DNA of 64,000 nucleotides from Anaerococcus hydrogenalis DSM 7454. Lineage in GTDB: Bacteria; Bacillota; Clostridia; Tissierellales; Peptoniphilaceae. Within the stretch, counting starts at the first letter, position 1. Each line of letters starts with the position of its first letter. The notes beneath the pieces were generated by a model, which was not told where the DNA came from, made no database searches, and saw only the letters and a program-made list of their open reading frames with translations. The stretch covers positions 62,001 through 126,000 of the forward strand of contig NZ_ABXA01000019.1 of NCBI RefSeq assembly GCF_000173355.1, written 5' to 3'. The position numbers and the translations under genes are program-made. This document shows, in pieces, positions 43,562 to 52,619 of this stretch.

Positions 43562-45301
43562 ATGTATAAAAAATTTAAATGGTTTATAGACTATTATAAA
43601 AAAAATTATATAATTGGGATTATATTTCTATTGCTTAGCGATGTAGTTTCTCTATTTTTACCATATATAATCGGAAAATTGATTGATTTGATTTATCAAG
43701 GCTCAATTGATATATATTATTTTACAAAAATAATAATATTTACGATTATAATTATCATTTTAAAATATTTTCTAGCCATGGGCTGGTCTTATAATGTATT
43801 TAAGGCTAGCGGTAGTATAGAATATCTTACTAGAAATAAGTTGATGAAAAAATTTCTTGGTCAATCACAAGAATTTTTTGAAAATAATTCTACTGGATCT
43901 TTAATGGGAAAGTCTACCAATGATATAACACAAATATCAATAATGGCAGGATATGGTACGTTATCTTTGATTGATGCTACAGTTCTTCCTTTAAGTATAA
44001 TTTTGGTTATGATTTTTACCATTGATTTAAGACTCACCCTATTATCAATTTTGCCCTTACCTTTTATTGCTTTAATTTATTTTAAAATAGGTGATAAGAT
44101 ATATGATAAATCAAAGAAAGTAAACCAAGCTTTTGACAAATTAAATGATACTGTTTTAGAAGATGCAGAAGGAATTAGAATAATTAGGGTTTTTAATATT
44201 GTAGAAAATAGAAGAAAATTATTTTATGAAAATGCAGACAAGCTAGCTGAAAATAACATAATTTTAGCCAAATATCAGGCTTTGCTTGCACCTGTTGAAA
44301 GAATTATTACTTCATTAACTTTTATTATTGCAATAGGATTCGGAGCATTCCTTATGAATTTAGGACAAATTAGTATAGGCCAAATAGTTTCCTTCACTTA
44401 TTACCTAAATATGCTAGTTTGGCCAATGTATGCCTTGGGCGATTTTATAAATTTAAAACAACAGGCAAGTGCATCCATGGATAGAATTAATGAAACATTA
44501 GAATATAAAGAAGATATTATAAATTCAAGTAATAAAAAAAGTTTAGATTCTCCAGTAAGTATAGAATTTGATAAGCATAGCTTTAAATACCCAAGTTCAA
44601 AAAATAATATTTTAAATGAAATTTCTTTAAAAATAAAAGCTCCAACTTCGCTTGGTGTTTTGGGGAAAACTTCTTCAGGTAAAACCACTCTAATAAAGCA
44701 ATTATTAGATATATATAAGGTTGATAAGTCCAGTATTTATTTTAATGATGATGTTTCATCTGATATTTCCTTTAAATCTTTTAAAGAAAAAATTGGATAT
44801 GTGCCACAACAGCATATGATTTTTTCAGATACTTTAAGGAATAATATTTTATTTTCTAACGAAAATGCAAGTGAACAAGAACTTTTAAGAGCTATAGAAA
44901 TAGCTGACTTTAAAAAAGATATTGATGGGTTTGAACTTGGATTAGAAACAGTAACTGGGGAAAAAGGTGTTTCCCTTTCTGGTGGTCAAAAACAACGATT
45001 ATCTATTGCGAGAGCTGTTCTAGACAATCCAGAAATTCTTATTTTAGATGATGCTATGAGTGCAGTTGATGCTAACACTGAAAAAAATATATTAAATAAT
45101 TTAACTAAATATAGAAAAGATAAAACTACAATTATCATAGCTCACAGAATTAGCCAAGTTCAAAACTGCGATAATATAATTGTTCTTGATGAAGGTGAAA
45201 TTTCAGAAATGGGGAATCATGATGAACTTATGAAAAATGGAAAATGGTATAAGAAACAATATGAAGATCAGATTTTAGGTGATAATAATGAACAGTTATA
45301 A
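43562..45301 (+). CDS. ABC exporter half-transporter, subunit with degenerate catalytic site
   Basis: A 579-residue type IV ABC exporter half: six transmembrane helices (first at about 15-40, IIGIIFLLLSDVVSLFLPYIIG) then a nucleotide-binding domain. Walker A is LGKTSSGKTTLIK, the Q-loop FVPQQ-type GYVPQQHMIF, the signature VSLSGGQKQR (canonical), and Walker B ILILDDAMSAVD, where the usual catalytic Glu is Asp. The H-loop IIAHR is present. The next gene carries Glu at this place but a non-canonical signature, so the two should form a heterodimer like BmrCD/TM287-288 with one degenerate and one active ATP site. The substrate (drug, lipid or peptide) is unknown. Overlaps the partner by 14 bases. 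Confidence 0.88.
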   Translation: MYKKFKWFIDYYKKNYIIGIIFLLLSDVVSLFLPYIIGKLIDLIYQGSIDIYYFTKIIIFTIIIIILKYFLAMGWSYNVFKASGSIEYLTRNKLMKKFLGQSQEFFENNSTGSLMGKSTNDITQISIMAGYGTLSLIDATVLPLSIILVMIFTIDLRLTLLSILPLPFIALIYFKIGDKIYDKSKKVNQAFDKLNDTVLEDAEGIRIIRVFNIVENRRKLFYENADKLAENNIILAKYQALLAPVERIITSLTFIIAIGFGAFLMNLGQISIGQIVSFTYYLNMLVWPMYALGDFINLKQQASASMDRINETLEYKEDIINSSNKKSLDSPVSIEFDKHSFKYPSSKNNILNEISLKIKAPTSLGVLGKTSSGKTTLIKQLLDIYKVDKSSIYFNDDVSSDISFKSFKEKIGYVPQQHMIFSDTLRNNILFSNENASEQELLRAIEIADFKKDIDGFELGLETVTGEKGVSLSGGQKQRLSIARAVLDNPEILILDDAMSAVDANTEKNILNNLTKYRKDKTTIIIAHRISQVQNCDNIIVLDEGEISEMGNHDELMKNGKWYKKQYEDQILGDNNEQL

Positions 45302-47027
45302 GAAAAAAGAAAGTTATACTAGATTAAGAAATTATGCTTTAAATGAAAAAAAATATTTATTTATAGGTTTTATATTTTCTTTTTTGCGTACAATTTTAGA
45401 AATAATCGGACCTATGATTATAGCCTATCTTATTAATAAAGTTTTAAAAAATAAGATGACTAACAAAGATTTTAAAATTATTACCTTATTATTATTTTTA
45501 TATTTTATTGTATTTGTATGTTCAGGTATTCTTTTAAATAGATCCAGGGTATACTTTCAAATTTCTGCAAATAATATTGCTTCAAAAGTACAAAAGGATG
45601 TTTACGATAAAGTATCTACATTTCCAATTTCATACTTTGACAATCTTCCCTCTGGAAAAATTGCATCTAGAATTACTAATGATACCAATAAATTAAAGAC
45701 TATGTTTCAACTACTTTTTTCTGATATAGTAAACGCAATAATATTAATAGTTGGTCTATATATTACCTTGTTAATTACGGATTTTATTGCAGCTATAATG
45801 CTTTTAATCCTTATGCCAATAGTTTTTATAATATTTAAAACCTATTTGAATAAGACTTATACTTACACTAAAGATATAAAAATCTATACAGCAGATATAA
45901 ATGCTAAAATTAATGAATATATACAAAACATGGAAATAATCCAAGTTTTTAATAGGGAAAGTTTTATATTTAAAAAGTTTGATAGGATAAATAAGAAAAT
46001 TTATAATATAAATTTAAATCTATCCAAGTTAAGGTCCTACTCGGGCTATAGGGCTATGGATATCATTCAATTTTTAGCCATAATTATTGTCTTGATATAT
46101 TTTGGCGTAGGATCAATTACAAACATATATTTTGTAACAATCGGATCTTTGTATATGGCTATAGATTATACTACAAAAATATTTAACAATATTAACACAA
46201 TAATAATGAGATTTGGTGATGTTGAAGATGCTCTATCATCAGCTAACCATATATTCGAACTTATGGATATGGATTCTTTAGAAAAATTAGAAAAGAGAGA
46301 AGTAGATTTAAGTCAAGATATTAAATTTGAAGATATATATTTCTCGTATGCAAATGATGATGTAATAAAGGGATTATCTTTTAATGTAAAAAGTGGATCG
46401 TCTATAGCCTTTGTTGGGCAAACAGGTTCTGGTAAATCAACCTTAATAAATCTTTTATTAAATTTCTATTCTCCTAGAAAAGGAAAAATAAGCATTGGTG
46501 ATATAGATATTAATAAAATAGACAGAAACGACTTGAGGAAAGATATGGCAGTAGTTTTGCAAGATGCTTTCTTATTTAAAGATACAATCAAAGAAAATAT
46601 AAGTATGGGTGAGAATTTTACTGATAAAGAAGTTATAGATTCATTGAAAAAAGTGGGAGGAGAAAAACTTTTACAAAGAGGGATTGATAGTCAAATATTA
46701 GAAAATGGATCAAATTTAAGTCAAGGTGAAAAACAACTTATATCTTTTGCAAGAGCTTATATTAGAAATCCAAAGATTTTAATATTAGATGAAGCTACTT
46801 CTAATATAGATACAGAAACAGAAAATATAATCCAAAGAGGAATTAATGAACTAAAAAAAGATAGGACAACATTTATTGTAGCTCATAGACTTTCTACTAT
46901 TAAAAATGTTGATAAAATATTGGTATTGTCCCATGGAGAAATTTTAGAAAGCGGAAATCATCAAGAATTGATGGATAAAAATGGTCTTTATAAAAAAATG
47001 TATCTAAAGCAAATTAAGGAGAAATAA
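45288..47027 (+). CDS. ABC exporter half-transporter, catalytic partner
   Basis: A 579-residue half-transporter: six transmembrane helices followed by a nucleotide-binding domain with Walker A VGQTGSGKSTL, Q-loop VVLQDAFLF, signature NLSQGEKQL (LSQGE instead of LSGGQ), Walker B ILILDEATSNIDTETE with the catalytic Glu, and IVAHRLSTI. ATG 45288 is favoured: SD AGGTGA is five bases upstream; an earlier GTG (45279) is part of the SD region. It pairs with the preceding subunit; the canonical ATP site would use this Walker B and the partner's LSGGQ. Substrate not predictable. Confidence 0.88.
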   Translation: MNSYKKKESYTRLRNYALNEKKYLFIGFIFSFLRTILEIIGPMIIAYLINKVLKNKMTNKDFKIITLLLFLYFIVFVCSGILLNRSRVYFQISANNIASKVQKDVYDKVSTFPISYFDNLPSGKIASRITNDTNKLKTMFQLLFSDIVNAIILIVGLYITLLITDFIAAIMLLILMPIVFIIFKTYLNKTYTYTKDIKIYTADINAKINEYIQNMEIIQVFNRESFIFKKFDRINKKIYNINLNLSKLRSYSGYRAMDIIQFLAIIIVLIYFGVGSITNIYFVTIGSLYMAIDYTTKIFNNINTIIMRFGDVEDALSSANHIFELMDMDSLEKLEKREVDLSQDIKFEDIYFSYANDDVIKGLSFNVKSGSSIAFVGQTGSGKSTLINLLLNFYSPRKGKISIGDIDINKIDRNDLRKDMAVVLQDAFLFKDTIKENISMGENFTDKEVIDSLKKVGGEKLLQRGIDSQILENGSNLSQGEKQLISFARAYIRNPKILILDEATSNIDTETENIIQRGINELKKDRTTFIVAHRLSTIKNVDKILVLSHGEILESGNHQELMDKNGLYKKMYLKQIKEK

Positions 47028-47062
47028 ATTTAGAAAAACTTTTTCGTATAATTATAGATTTA

Positions 47063-47071
47063 TGATATAAT
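47063..47071 (+). promoter_or_regulatory. Extended -10 promoter of rny
   Basis: TGATATAAT (47063-47071) lies 40 bases before the rny ATG; the -35 (TTCGTA, 47043-47048) is poor. Confidence 0.55.
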
Positions 47072-47111
47072 TAATTACAGGATGTAAATCCAAAAAATAG
47101 GAGGTGATACT

Positions 47112-48650
47112 ATGAATTTAAATCAAATTATTCTATCTGTCGCCTTCATAATATTAGCTTTTTTTATAGGCTATCTTTGTAGAAAGAAAATAGGTGAATC
47201 AAAAATCTCTTCTGCAGAAGACTTATCTGCAAGAATTATTGATGAAGCGAATAGGGATGCTGAATCCCTAAAAAAAGATGCACTCATAAGTGCAAAAGAT
47301 GAAATTTCTAAACGAAAACTAGAAAGTGAGCAAGAAATAAATAAAAAAAATAATGAACTTGCTACTAAGGAAGGTCATCTTTTAAAGAAAGAAGAAAGTC
47401 TAGATAAAAGATCCTTATTATTAGATAAGAAATCTGACGAAATCTCTAGTGACCAAAAAAAGTTAAAACAAAAAGAAGACAGAATTGAGAAACTTATCGA
47501 AGAACAAGAATTGAAGTTACAAGATATTGCAGGTCTTACAACAAATGAGGCCAAAGATATTTTACTTCAAAGCTTAAAGAATGATGTTGTTCATGAACAA
47601 GCTAAGATTATCAAAGAATTTGAAGAAAAAACAAAAAATGAAAGCAAAAAATTAGCTTCAGAAATCATAGCAACAACAATTCAAAGATACGCGGCCGATG
47701 AGGTAGCAGAAAGTACTGTTACTGTAGTATCATTACCAAGTGATGAAATGAAAGGTCGTATTATTGGAAGAGAAGGTAGAAATATAAGAGCCTTTGAACA
47801 GTTATCAGGAACAGATTTAATCATTGATGATACACCAGAGGCTGTAGTAATATCTGCATTCGAACCAATCAGAAGAGAAATTGCTAAAGTTGCATTGGAA
47901 AGATTGATACTTGATGGAAGAATTAATCCTTCAAGAATCGAAGAAATGTTAATGAAGGCAGAAGATGAAGTTGAACAAAGAATAATTGAAGATGGACAAA
48001 GCGCTATTGAGGAGTTAGGAATACACAACCTTCATCCTCAACTTGTAAGACTTGTAGGAAAACTTAAATTTAGAACTTCTTATGGACAAAATGTTTTAAA
48101 ACATTCTATAGAAGTTGCAAAAATTGCAGGAATGCTTGCTCAAGAATTAGGTCTTGATGAAAAAGATGCTAAAAGAGGTGGATTACTCCATGATATAGGA
48201 AAAGCCATTGACCATGAGGTTGAAGGTACTCATATATCAATTGGAGTTGAGGCTGCAAAAAAATATGGTGAGAATAAAAACGTAATAAACTGTATACAAT
48301 CTCATCACGGAGATGTGGAAGCAAATTGCATAGCTGCAATTTTAGTACAAGCATCAGATGCTATATCAGCAGCAAGACCTGGGGCAAGAAGAGAAAGCTT
48401 AGAAAATTACATTAAAAGGTTGGAAAACCTAGAAGAGATAGCTAATTCATTTGATGGAATCGAAAAAACTTTTGCTGTACAAGCAGGAAGGGAATTAAGG
48501 GTGATGATAAAACCTGAAAAGATATCAGATGATCAAATGGTTGTAATTGCTAGAGAAATTGCACAAAAAATTGAAAATGAATTAGAATATCCTGGTCAAA
48601 TAAAAGTTAATGTAATAAGAGAGTCAAAAGCAATTGAATATGCAAAATAG
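47112..48650 (+). CDS. rny: Ribonuclease Y
   Basis: A membrane-anchored endoribonuclease that starts bulk mRNA decay in Bacillota. The 512-residue protein has an N-terminal membrane helix ([18 protein letters not shown]). A long charged coiled coil spans about residues 30-200. The KH domain has [29 protein letters not shown]. The HD phosphohydrolase domain shows [34 protein letters not shown], and a C-terminal [25 protein letters not shown]. It is monocistronic, ended by a hairpin at 48651. Confidence 0.97.
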   Translation: MNLNQIILSVAFIILAFFIGYLCRKKIGESKISSAEDLSARIIDEANRDAESLKKDALISAKDEISKRKLESEQEINKKNNELATKEGHLLKKEESLDKRSLLLDKKSDEISSDQKKLKQKEDRIEKLIEEQELKLQDIAGLTTNEAKDILLQSLKNDVVHEQAKIIKEFEEKTKNESKKLASEIIATTIQRYAADEVAESTVTVVSLPSDEMKGRIIGREGRNIRAFEQLSGTDLIIDDTPEAVVISAFEPIRREIAKVALERLILDGRINPSRIEEMLMKAEDEVEQRIIEDGQSAIEELGIHNLHPQLVRLVGKLKFRTSYGQNVLKHSIEVAKIAGMLAQELGLDEKDAKRGGLLHDIGKAIDHEVEGTHISIGVEAAKKYGENKNVINCIQSHHGDVEANCIAAILVQASDAISAARPGARRESLENYIKRLENLEEIANSFDGIEKTFAVQAGRELRVMIKPEKISDDQMVVIAREIAQKIENELEYPGQIKVNVIRESKAIEYAK

Positions 48651-48675
48651 AAGAGGGGGTTGACCTCTCTTTTTT
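48651..48675 (+). terminator. Rho-independent terminator after rny
   Basis: AGAGG pairs with CCTCT across a GGGTTGA loop, followed by a T6 run, ending near 48675. Confidence 0.75.
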
Positions 48676-48735
48676 GTTACAAAAAAGTGTCAAATTTATT
48701 TCTGTTTATTATAAATGAAAATACTAATCAAAGCC

Positions 48736-48764
48736 TTGACATTATCAGATTTAATTTATATAAT
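48736..48764 (+). promoter_or_regulatory. Perfect consensus sigma-A promoter for the surface protein gene
   Basis: TTGACA (48736-48741), exactly 17 bp, TATAAT (48759-48764). The only full 12/12 consensus promoter I found in the window, 42 bases before the ATG, predicting strong expression. Confidence 0.85.
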
Positions 48765-48806
48765 TAACATATATAAGCAATAATAACGATACTGAGGAGT
48801 GAAAAT

Positions 48807-49913
48807 ATGAAACAAAATAAAAACAAGAACATTACAAAAATTACAAGCGGGGCCTTGGTTTTACTTTTAGCGAGTGGATGCTATATTGGTAATTCAAATG
48901 CTGATTCCGAAAAAAATATAAATGAAGTAAAAAATGCTATTGTCGATCCATCAGAAACAAAATCAGAAGAACATAATTCAATTACTAAGGCATTAGAAAA
49001 TTTAGGTGCAAATAATAAAGGTATAGAAAATACTCAAGAAACAAATAAAAGTAATTCTGAGTTAAATACTTCTAATAAAAATATAGCTGAAAAACAAGCA
49101 GAAGAAACAACTAACGTAGAACCTATAGATCCTCATGAGGATTCTAATAATAAAGATGAAGAAAAACAAAATAATATAAATAAAGGTAATAATAAAGAAA
49201 ACCAAGCTGAAAACTCTGAGTCTCAAGCTTCTAAAACGGATCAAAAAGAAGAAAAACAAAAAGAGGCTGAGAAAACAGAAGATAATTCTAAATCTGAAGA
49301 TAATAATCAAGGTAATACTGTGATTAAACCTTCACAATCTGATAAGGAAGAAGATAAACAAAACGAAAATAAAAAACCAGAAAATAATCCTAAAACTAAA
49401 GATGAGAATAAAAATACTAACTCACAAACAAACAATACTTCTAAAAGCATTCAAAATAAAACAGAAGTTCAAACTGTTCCAGGACAAGGTGACGATCAAA
49501 ATTCTAAAAAATTAAAAAGTGAAATAGCTGGTGAAATAAATAATATCAAAGCTTTAGTTAATGATGGAACTTGGAGTGATGAATCTGTAAAGGCTGCAAA
49601 GGCAAAAATAACAAACTTAGAAGCATTTTTACTTAAAGGTGATTTAAAAGATAAAGACCTAGCTGAAGTTAAATCTGCTTTAAATGATATACAAATAAAT
49701 GTATTAAAGAAAAAAATAGTAAAAGAAACAAATGTAGTAAAAAATGATGATAAAAAAGTAGTTTCTAATGAAAAATCTAATAAGCTATCTCAAAAAACAG
49801 TTATCAAATCAAACACAGATAACGTTCAAACAGGAGTAGGTTCATTATCATCTGTACTTCTTACATTAGGTTCTTCAAGTTTAGCTTTATTTGCAGGTAA
49901 AAAAAGAAAATAA
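48807..49913 (+). CDS. Asn/Lys/Glu-rich surface protein with a non-canonical sorting signal
   Basis: A 368-residue secreted protein of unknown function. N-terminus: charged MKQNKNKNITK, hydrophobic SGALVLLLASGC, then NSNA-DS, a likely signal peptidase I site (a lipobox-like ASGC is also present). Residues about 35-225 are low-complexity, rich in Asn, Lys, Glu, Gln and Ser, and presumably unfolded. Residues about 230-300 (LKSEIAGEINNIKALVNDG onward) form a FIVAR-like helical bundle. The C-terminus has NVQTG, a hydrophobic stretch (VLLTLGSSSLALFAG) and KKRK, the layout of a sortase signal but with NVQTG in place of LPxTG. It has a perfect promoter and is followed by a hairpin, then the autolysin. 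Probably a wall-attached stalk or adhesin-like protein. Confidence 0.75.
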   Translation: MKQNKNKNITKITSGALVLLLASGCYIGNSNADSEKNINEVKNAIVDPSETKSEEHNSITKALENLGANNKGIENTQETNKSNSELNTSNKNIAEKQAEETTNVEPIDPHEDSNNKDEEKQNNINKGNNKENQAENSESQASKTDQKEEKQKEAEKTEDNSKSEDNNQGNTVIKPSQSDKEEDKQNENKKPENNPKTKDENKNTNSQTNNTSKSIQNKTEVQTVPGQGDDQNSKKLKSEIAGEINNIKALVNDGTWSDESVKAAKAKITNLEAFLLKGDLKDKDLAEVKSALNDIQINVLKKKIVKETNVVKNDDKKVVSNEKSNKLSQKTVIKSNTDNVQTGVGSLSSVLLTLGSSSLALFAGKKRK

Positions 49914-49922
49914 TAAAATCAT

Positions 49923-49960
49923 TTAGCTAATAATTTAATTTATTAGCTAATATTTTTATT
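49923..49960 (+). terminator. Terminator or attenuator between the surface protein and the autolysin
   Basis: A perfect 11-bp stem, TTAGCTAATAA (49923-49933) with TTATTAGCTAA (49940-49950), and a T-rich tail. It is all weak pairs apart from the central GC, so partial read-through to the autolysin is likely; no separate autolysin promoter is obvious. Confidence 0.65.
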
Positions 49961-49974
49961 TTGAAAGGATATAT

Positions 49975-52229
49975 ATGACAATAAAAAAATCTAAATTTAT
50001 ACTTTCATCTTTCATAGCCTTAACAACTACTATTGCCACTAGTAGTATTTCTTTGGCTGATGATTCAGAATACCAAGATAAGGTTTATGAAGTATATGAA
50101 AAGTATTCAGAAAATAAAGAACAAGTTAATAAGGGTAATAATAGTAAGGATCAAAAATTAGAAGAAGCTGAAGAAAGTAATTCTAAAACAAATGAGGATT
50201 TGAATAACGAAAATACTCAAGAAAGTGTTAATTCTAATCTTAGTGAAAATTCTATTAATAAAACTGAAGAAGATGATAGTTATAAAAAGGATTCTAATCT
50301 AGATAATAAAACCTCAGAAATAAATAGTAATAATATCTCCAATGAGGTTGAATCAACAAATATTGATAAAGTTGAAGACGATAATTCTAATCAAAAAGAA
50401 AATAACGATGAGAATGAACTTGATCTTTCTCCTGAAGTAAATCCTGCAAGTTTTAGAAGTGTCTCTAGTTATCAATCTAGATCTTATCGCTCAGCAAACA
50501 ATTATATAAATACTTATAATACAAAAGATGAATTTTTGACAATGCTACAAAGCCATGCTGAATTAGCAAAACAATATAACATTTACCCAGAAGTAATGAT
50601 GGGACAAGCTATACTTGAGTCAGGCTGGGGACAATCAAAACTTTCTAAACAAAGTAAGAATATTTTTGGAGTAAAAGTACCTAATAATGAAAAAGGTCAA
50701 GGAAAAGGTGATCTTTACGATACTTATGAATATATAAATGGTAAATATGTAAAAGTTAAGGCCGAGTTTAGAAGATTTAACACCTATGAAGAAAGTATTA
50801 GACAATACTTACAATTATTAAGTGGTCCTTATTATTCAAGATACGGAGTAAGTAGTGCAAAAGACTATAAAGAACAAGTACAAAGAATAAAAAATGCAGG
50901 ATATGCTACAGCACATAATTATGTTAGCTCTGTACTAAATGTTATAGATAAAAATGTTTTACCTAAATATAAGCAAAGCCAAACCTCTGCTTCCACTTAT
51001 TCTAGACTAGCAAAAAAATCATATCCTAAAAATTCCTGGGTAAACAAAGGTAATGACAGATATTATACCGATCCAAATGGAAACTTTATTGGTGATGGAA
51101 TATATAAAATTGGATCCAATAAATATTATTTTACAAATGGTGGAAAATTAAAAACAAATACAAAAATCATCACAAATATTGGCGCTTATATTATTAAATC
51201 AAATGGAATTATGTCACCTATTATAAATAGATGGATAAGAGCTAATAGTGATGACTATCATACCGATAGCCAAGGTAAGCTTAATAAAGGAATATTTGTA
51301 ATTGAAAATAAATGTTATTCATTTGATTCTGTACTAGGAAAATTAGAAAAAACAAAATTTTTAAGGAAAATAATTATATTTATGCCTCTGACAGTAGCGG
51401 AGCAATAAATAAAAGATCTAATACTAGAACAGTTATAGGAAATTATGAATATTCAACTGATTCAAATGGTAAAATAGTTAAATCTTTAGATTTAACGAGA
51501 AAACCTGAAGTTAAAATTTTAACTTCATATTTAAGTAATGGTAAAGCTTATAATAAATTTAGTAATAATACAGTTCAATTAGCTAGAAATGCATGGGTAA
51601 ATGTTGCCGGTAAAGATTTTAGAACAAATTCAAACGGTAGTGTATTATATGGTATTCACAAAATTGGTAACCATTATTACCACCTTACCTATAATGGAAT
51701 TTCAAAAGGCTACAAAGTTTATGTAAACAAACAACTATATTCTTTCGATAATACTGGTAAAGGATACTTAGTATCTAGTAATTATACTCCAGTAAGAGAT
51801 TTGGATGTAGCTATTGGATGGATGAAACAAGCTATGAACTTCCACTATAAATATAGTATGGATTGGCAAAAGAGAAATCAAATAGGCTATGCTGACTGTT
51901 CTTCTGCTGTTTATAGAGCTATGAAACATGGTGGTTTTATTTCTAAAAATACTCCTAATGGAAATACTGAAACATTATTTGAATTAGGTAGAAGAGGACA
52001 AATTTTAAAACAAATATCTGAAAATGAAATTAGATATGGTGATATATTTGTAGCTGGAGTACCTGGAAAATCACTTGGTGCAGGCGGCCATACAGGATTC
52101 ATCCTAGATAGAAATAGAATCATTCACTGTAACTATGCAGATTATGGAGTTTCAATAACTCAAAGAAAAGGTAGAATGGGAGATACTAAATATCCTGTTA
52201 GATATTATAGGTTAGTTGGAGCAAGATAA
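49975..52229 (+). CDS. Modular secreted autolysin: GH73 glucosaminidase + repeat region + Amidase_5, one frameshift
   Basis: Signal peptide to about residue 28 (ISLA-DD). A disordered Asn/Glu/Lys-rich linker runs to about 150. The GH73 glucosaminidase domain follows, with the catalytic Glu215 in AILESGWGQSKLS and NIFGVK. Next come tandem aromatic/Gly repeats such as WVNKGNDRYYTDPNGNFIGDG, resembling choline/cell-wall-binding repeats. The C-terminal domain resembles Amidase_5 (phage Dp-1 Pal-like), with YSMDWQKR, GYADCSSAVYRAM (catalytic Cys), GAGGHTGFILD (catalytic His), and IIHCNYADYG. The frame breaks at 51358-51364 (TTTTTAA); adding one base restores 751 residues to the stop at 52227. It should cut both glycan strands and stem peptides. 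Real truncation after the repeats is the less likely alternative. Confidence 0.85.
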
Positions 52230-52234
52230 GACTT

Positions 52235-52273
52235 TATAAATCGTATGCGTGAAATATAGCATGCGATTTTTTT
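52235..52273 (+). terminator. Rho-independent terminator after the autolysin
   Basis: AAATCGTATGC pairs with GCATGCGATTT (one U-G pair) around a 10-base loop, followed by a T run. Confidence 0.85.
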
Positions 52274-52527
52274 ATTATAAATTAATATAAAAAATTAAAT
52301 AATTTTGATTAATACAATTGCATTAGTGAAAATATAAAATCGCTTAAATCGCAAATTAGAGCCTTATAAAATTATTGATTTTTGAGATTCGATTAATAAT
52401 GGAGTAGAGTTTTACAAATTTTATCAGTTTTCTTATTTAAATTTACAAAAAGACTTAATGTTACTTATTTTATAAAATTAAAGCTAGGATAAGAATATAG
52501 TCTTGGGGAGTGATATATTAACGGAAG
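52274..52527. other. Gene-free AT-rich stretch
   Basis: About 250 bases with no open frame preceded by an SD, no tRNA-like fold and no clear repeat. Several weak -10-like boxes exist. A small RNA ending at the palindrome downstream is possible but unsupported. Confidence 0.5.
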
Positions 52528-52563
52528 AATTATTGCACAAAATAATAATTTTGTGCAATAATT
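52528..52563. repeat. 36-bp perfect palindrome upstream of the tyrosine recombinase
   Basis: AATTATTGCACAAAAT (52528-52543) and its exact reverse complement (52548-52563) flank a 4-base AATA centre. The right arm ends on the first bases of the TTGATA -35 box of the recombinase promoter, so it is placed like an operator. A hairpin terminator is an alternative because a T-rich tract follows after four bases. Confidence 0.9.
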
Positions 52564-52589
52564 GATATTTTTTCTTTTTATGTTAAAAT
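52562..52589 (+). promoter_or_regulatory. Promoter of the tyrosine recombinase gene
   Basis: TTGATA (52562-52567), 16-bp spacer, extended -10 TGTTAAAAT (52581-52589), 31 bases before the ATG. The -35 abuts the palindrome. Confidence 0.65.
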
Positions 52590-52619
52590 TAATCGTAGTT
52601 AAGTTAGTTAGGAGATTTT

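Noticed and set aside
49062-49310. Minus-strand open frame inside the surface protein gene
   Set aside because: A shadow of low-complexity codons, with an Ile/Phe/Arg-only composition and no SD.
52528-52563. dif site for XerCD
   Set aside because: The spacer is 4 bases, arms are 16 bases and fully symmetric, and the sequence does not resemble known Bacillota dif cores.
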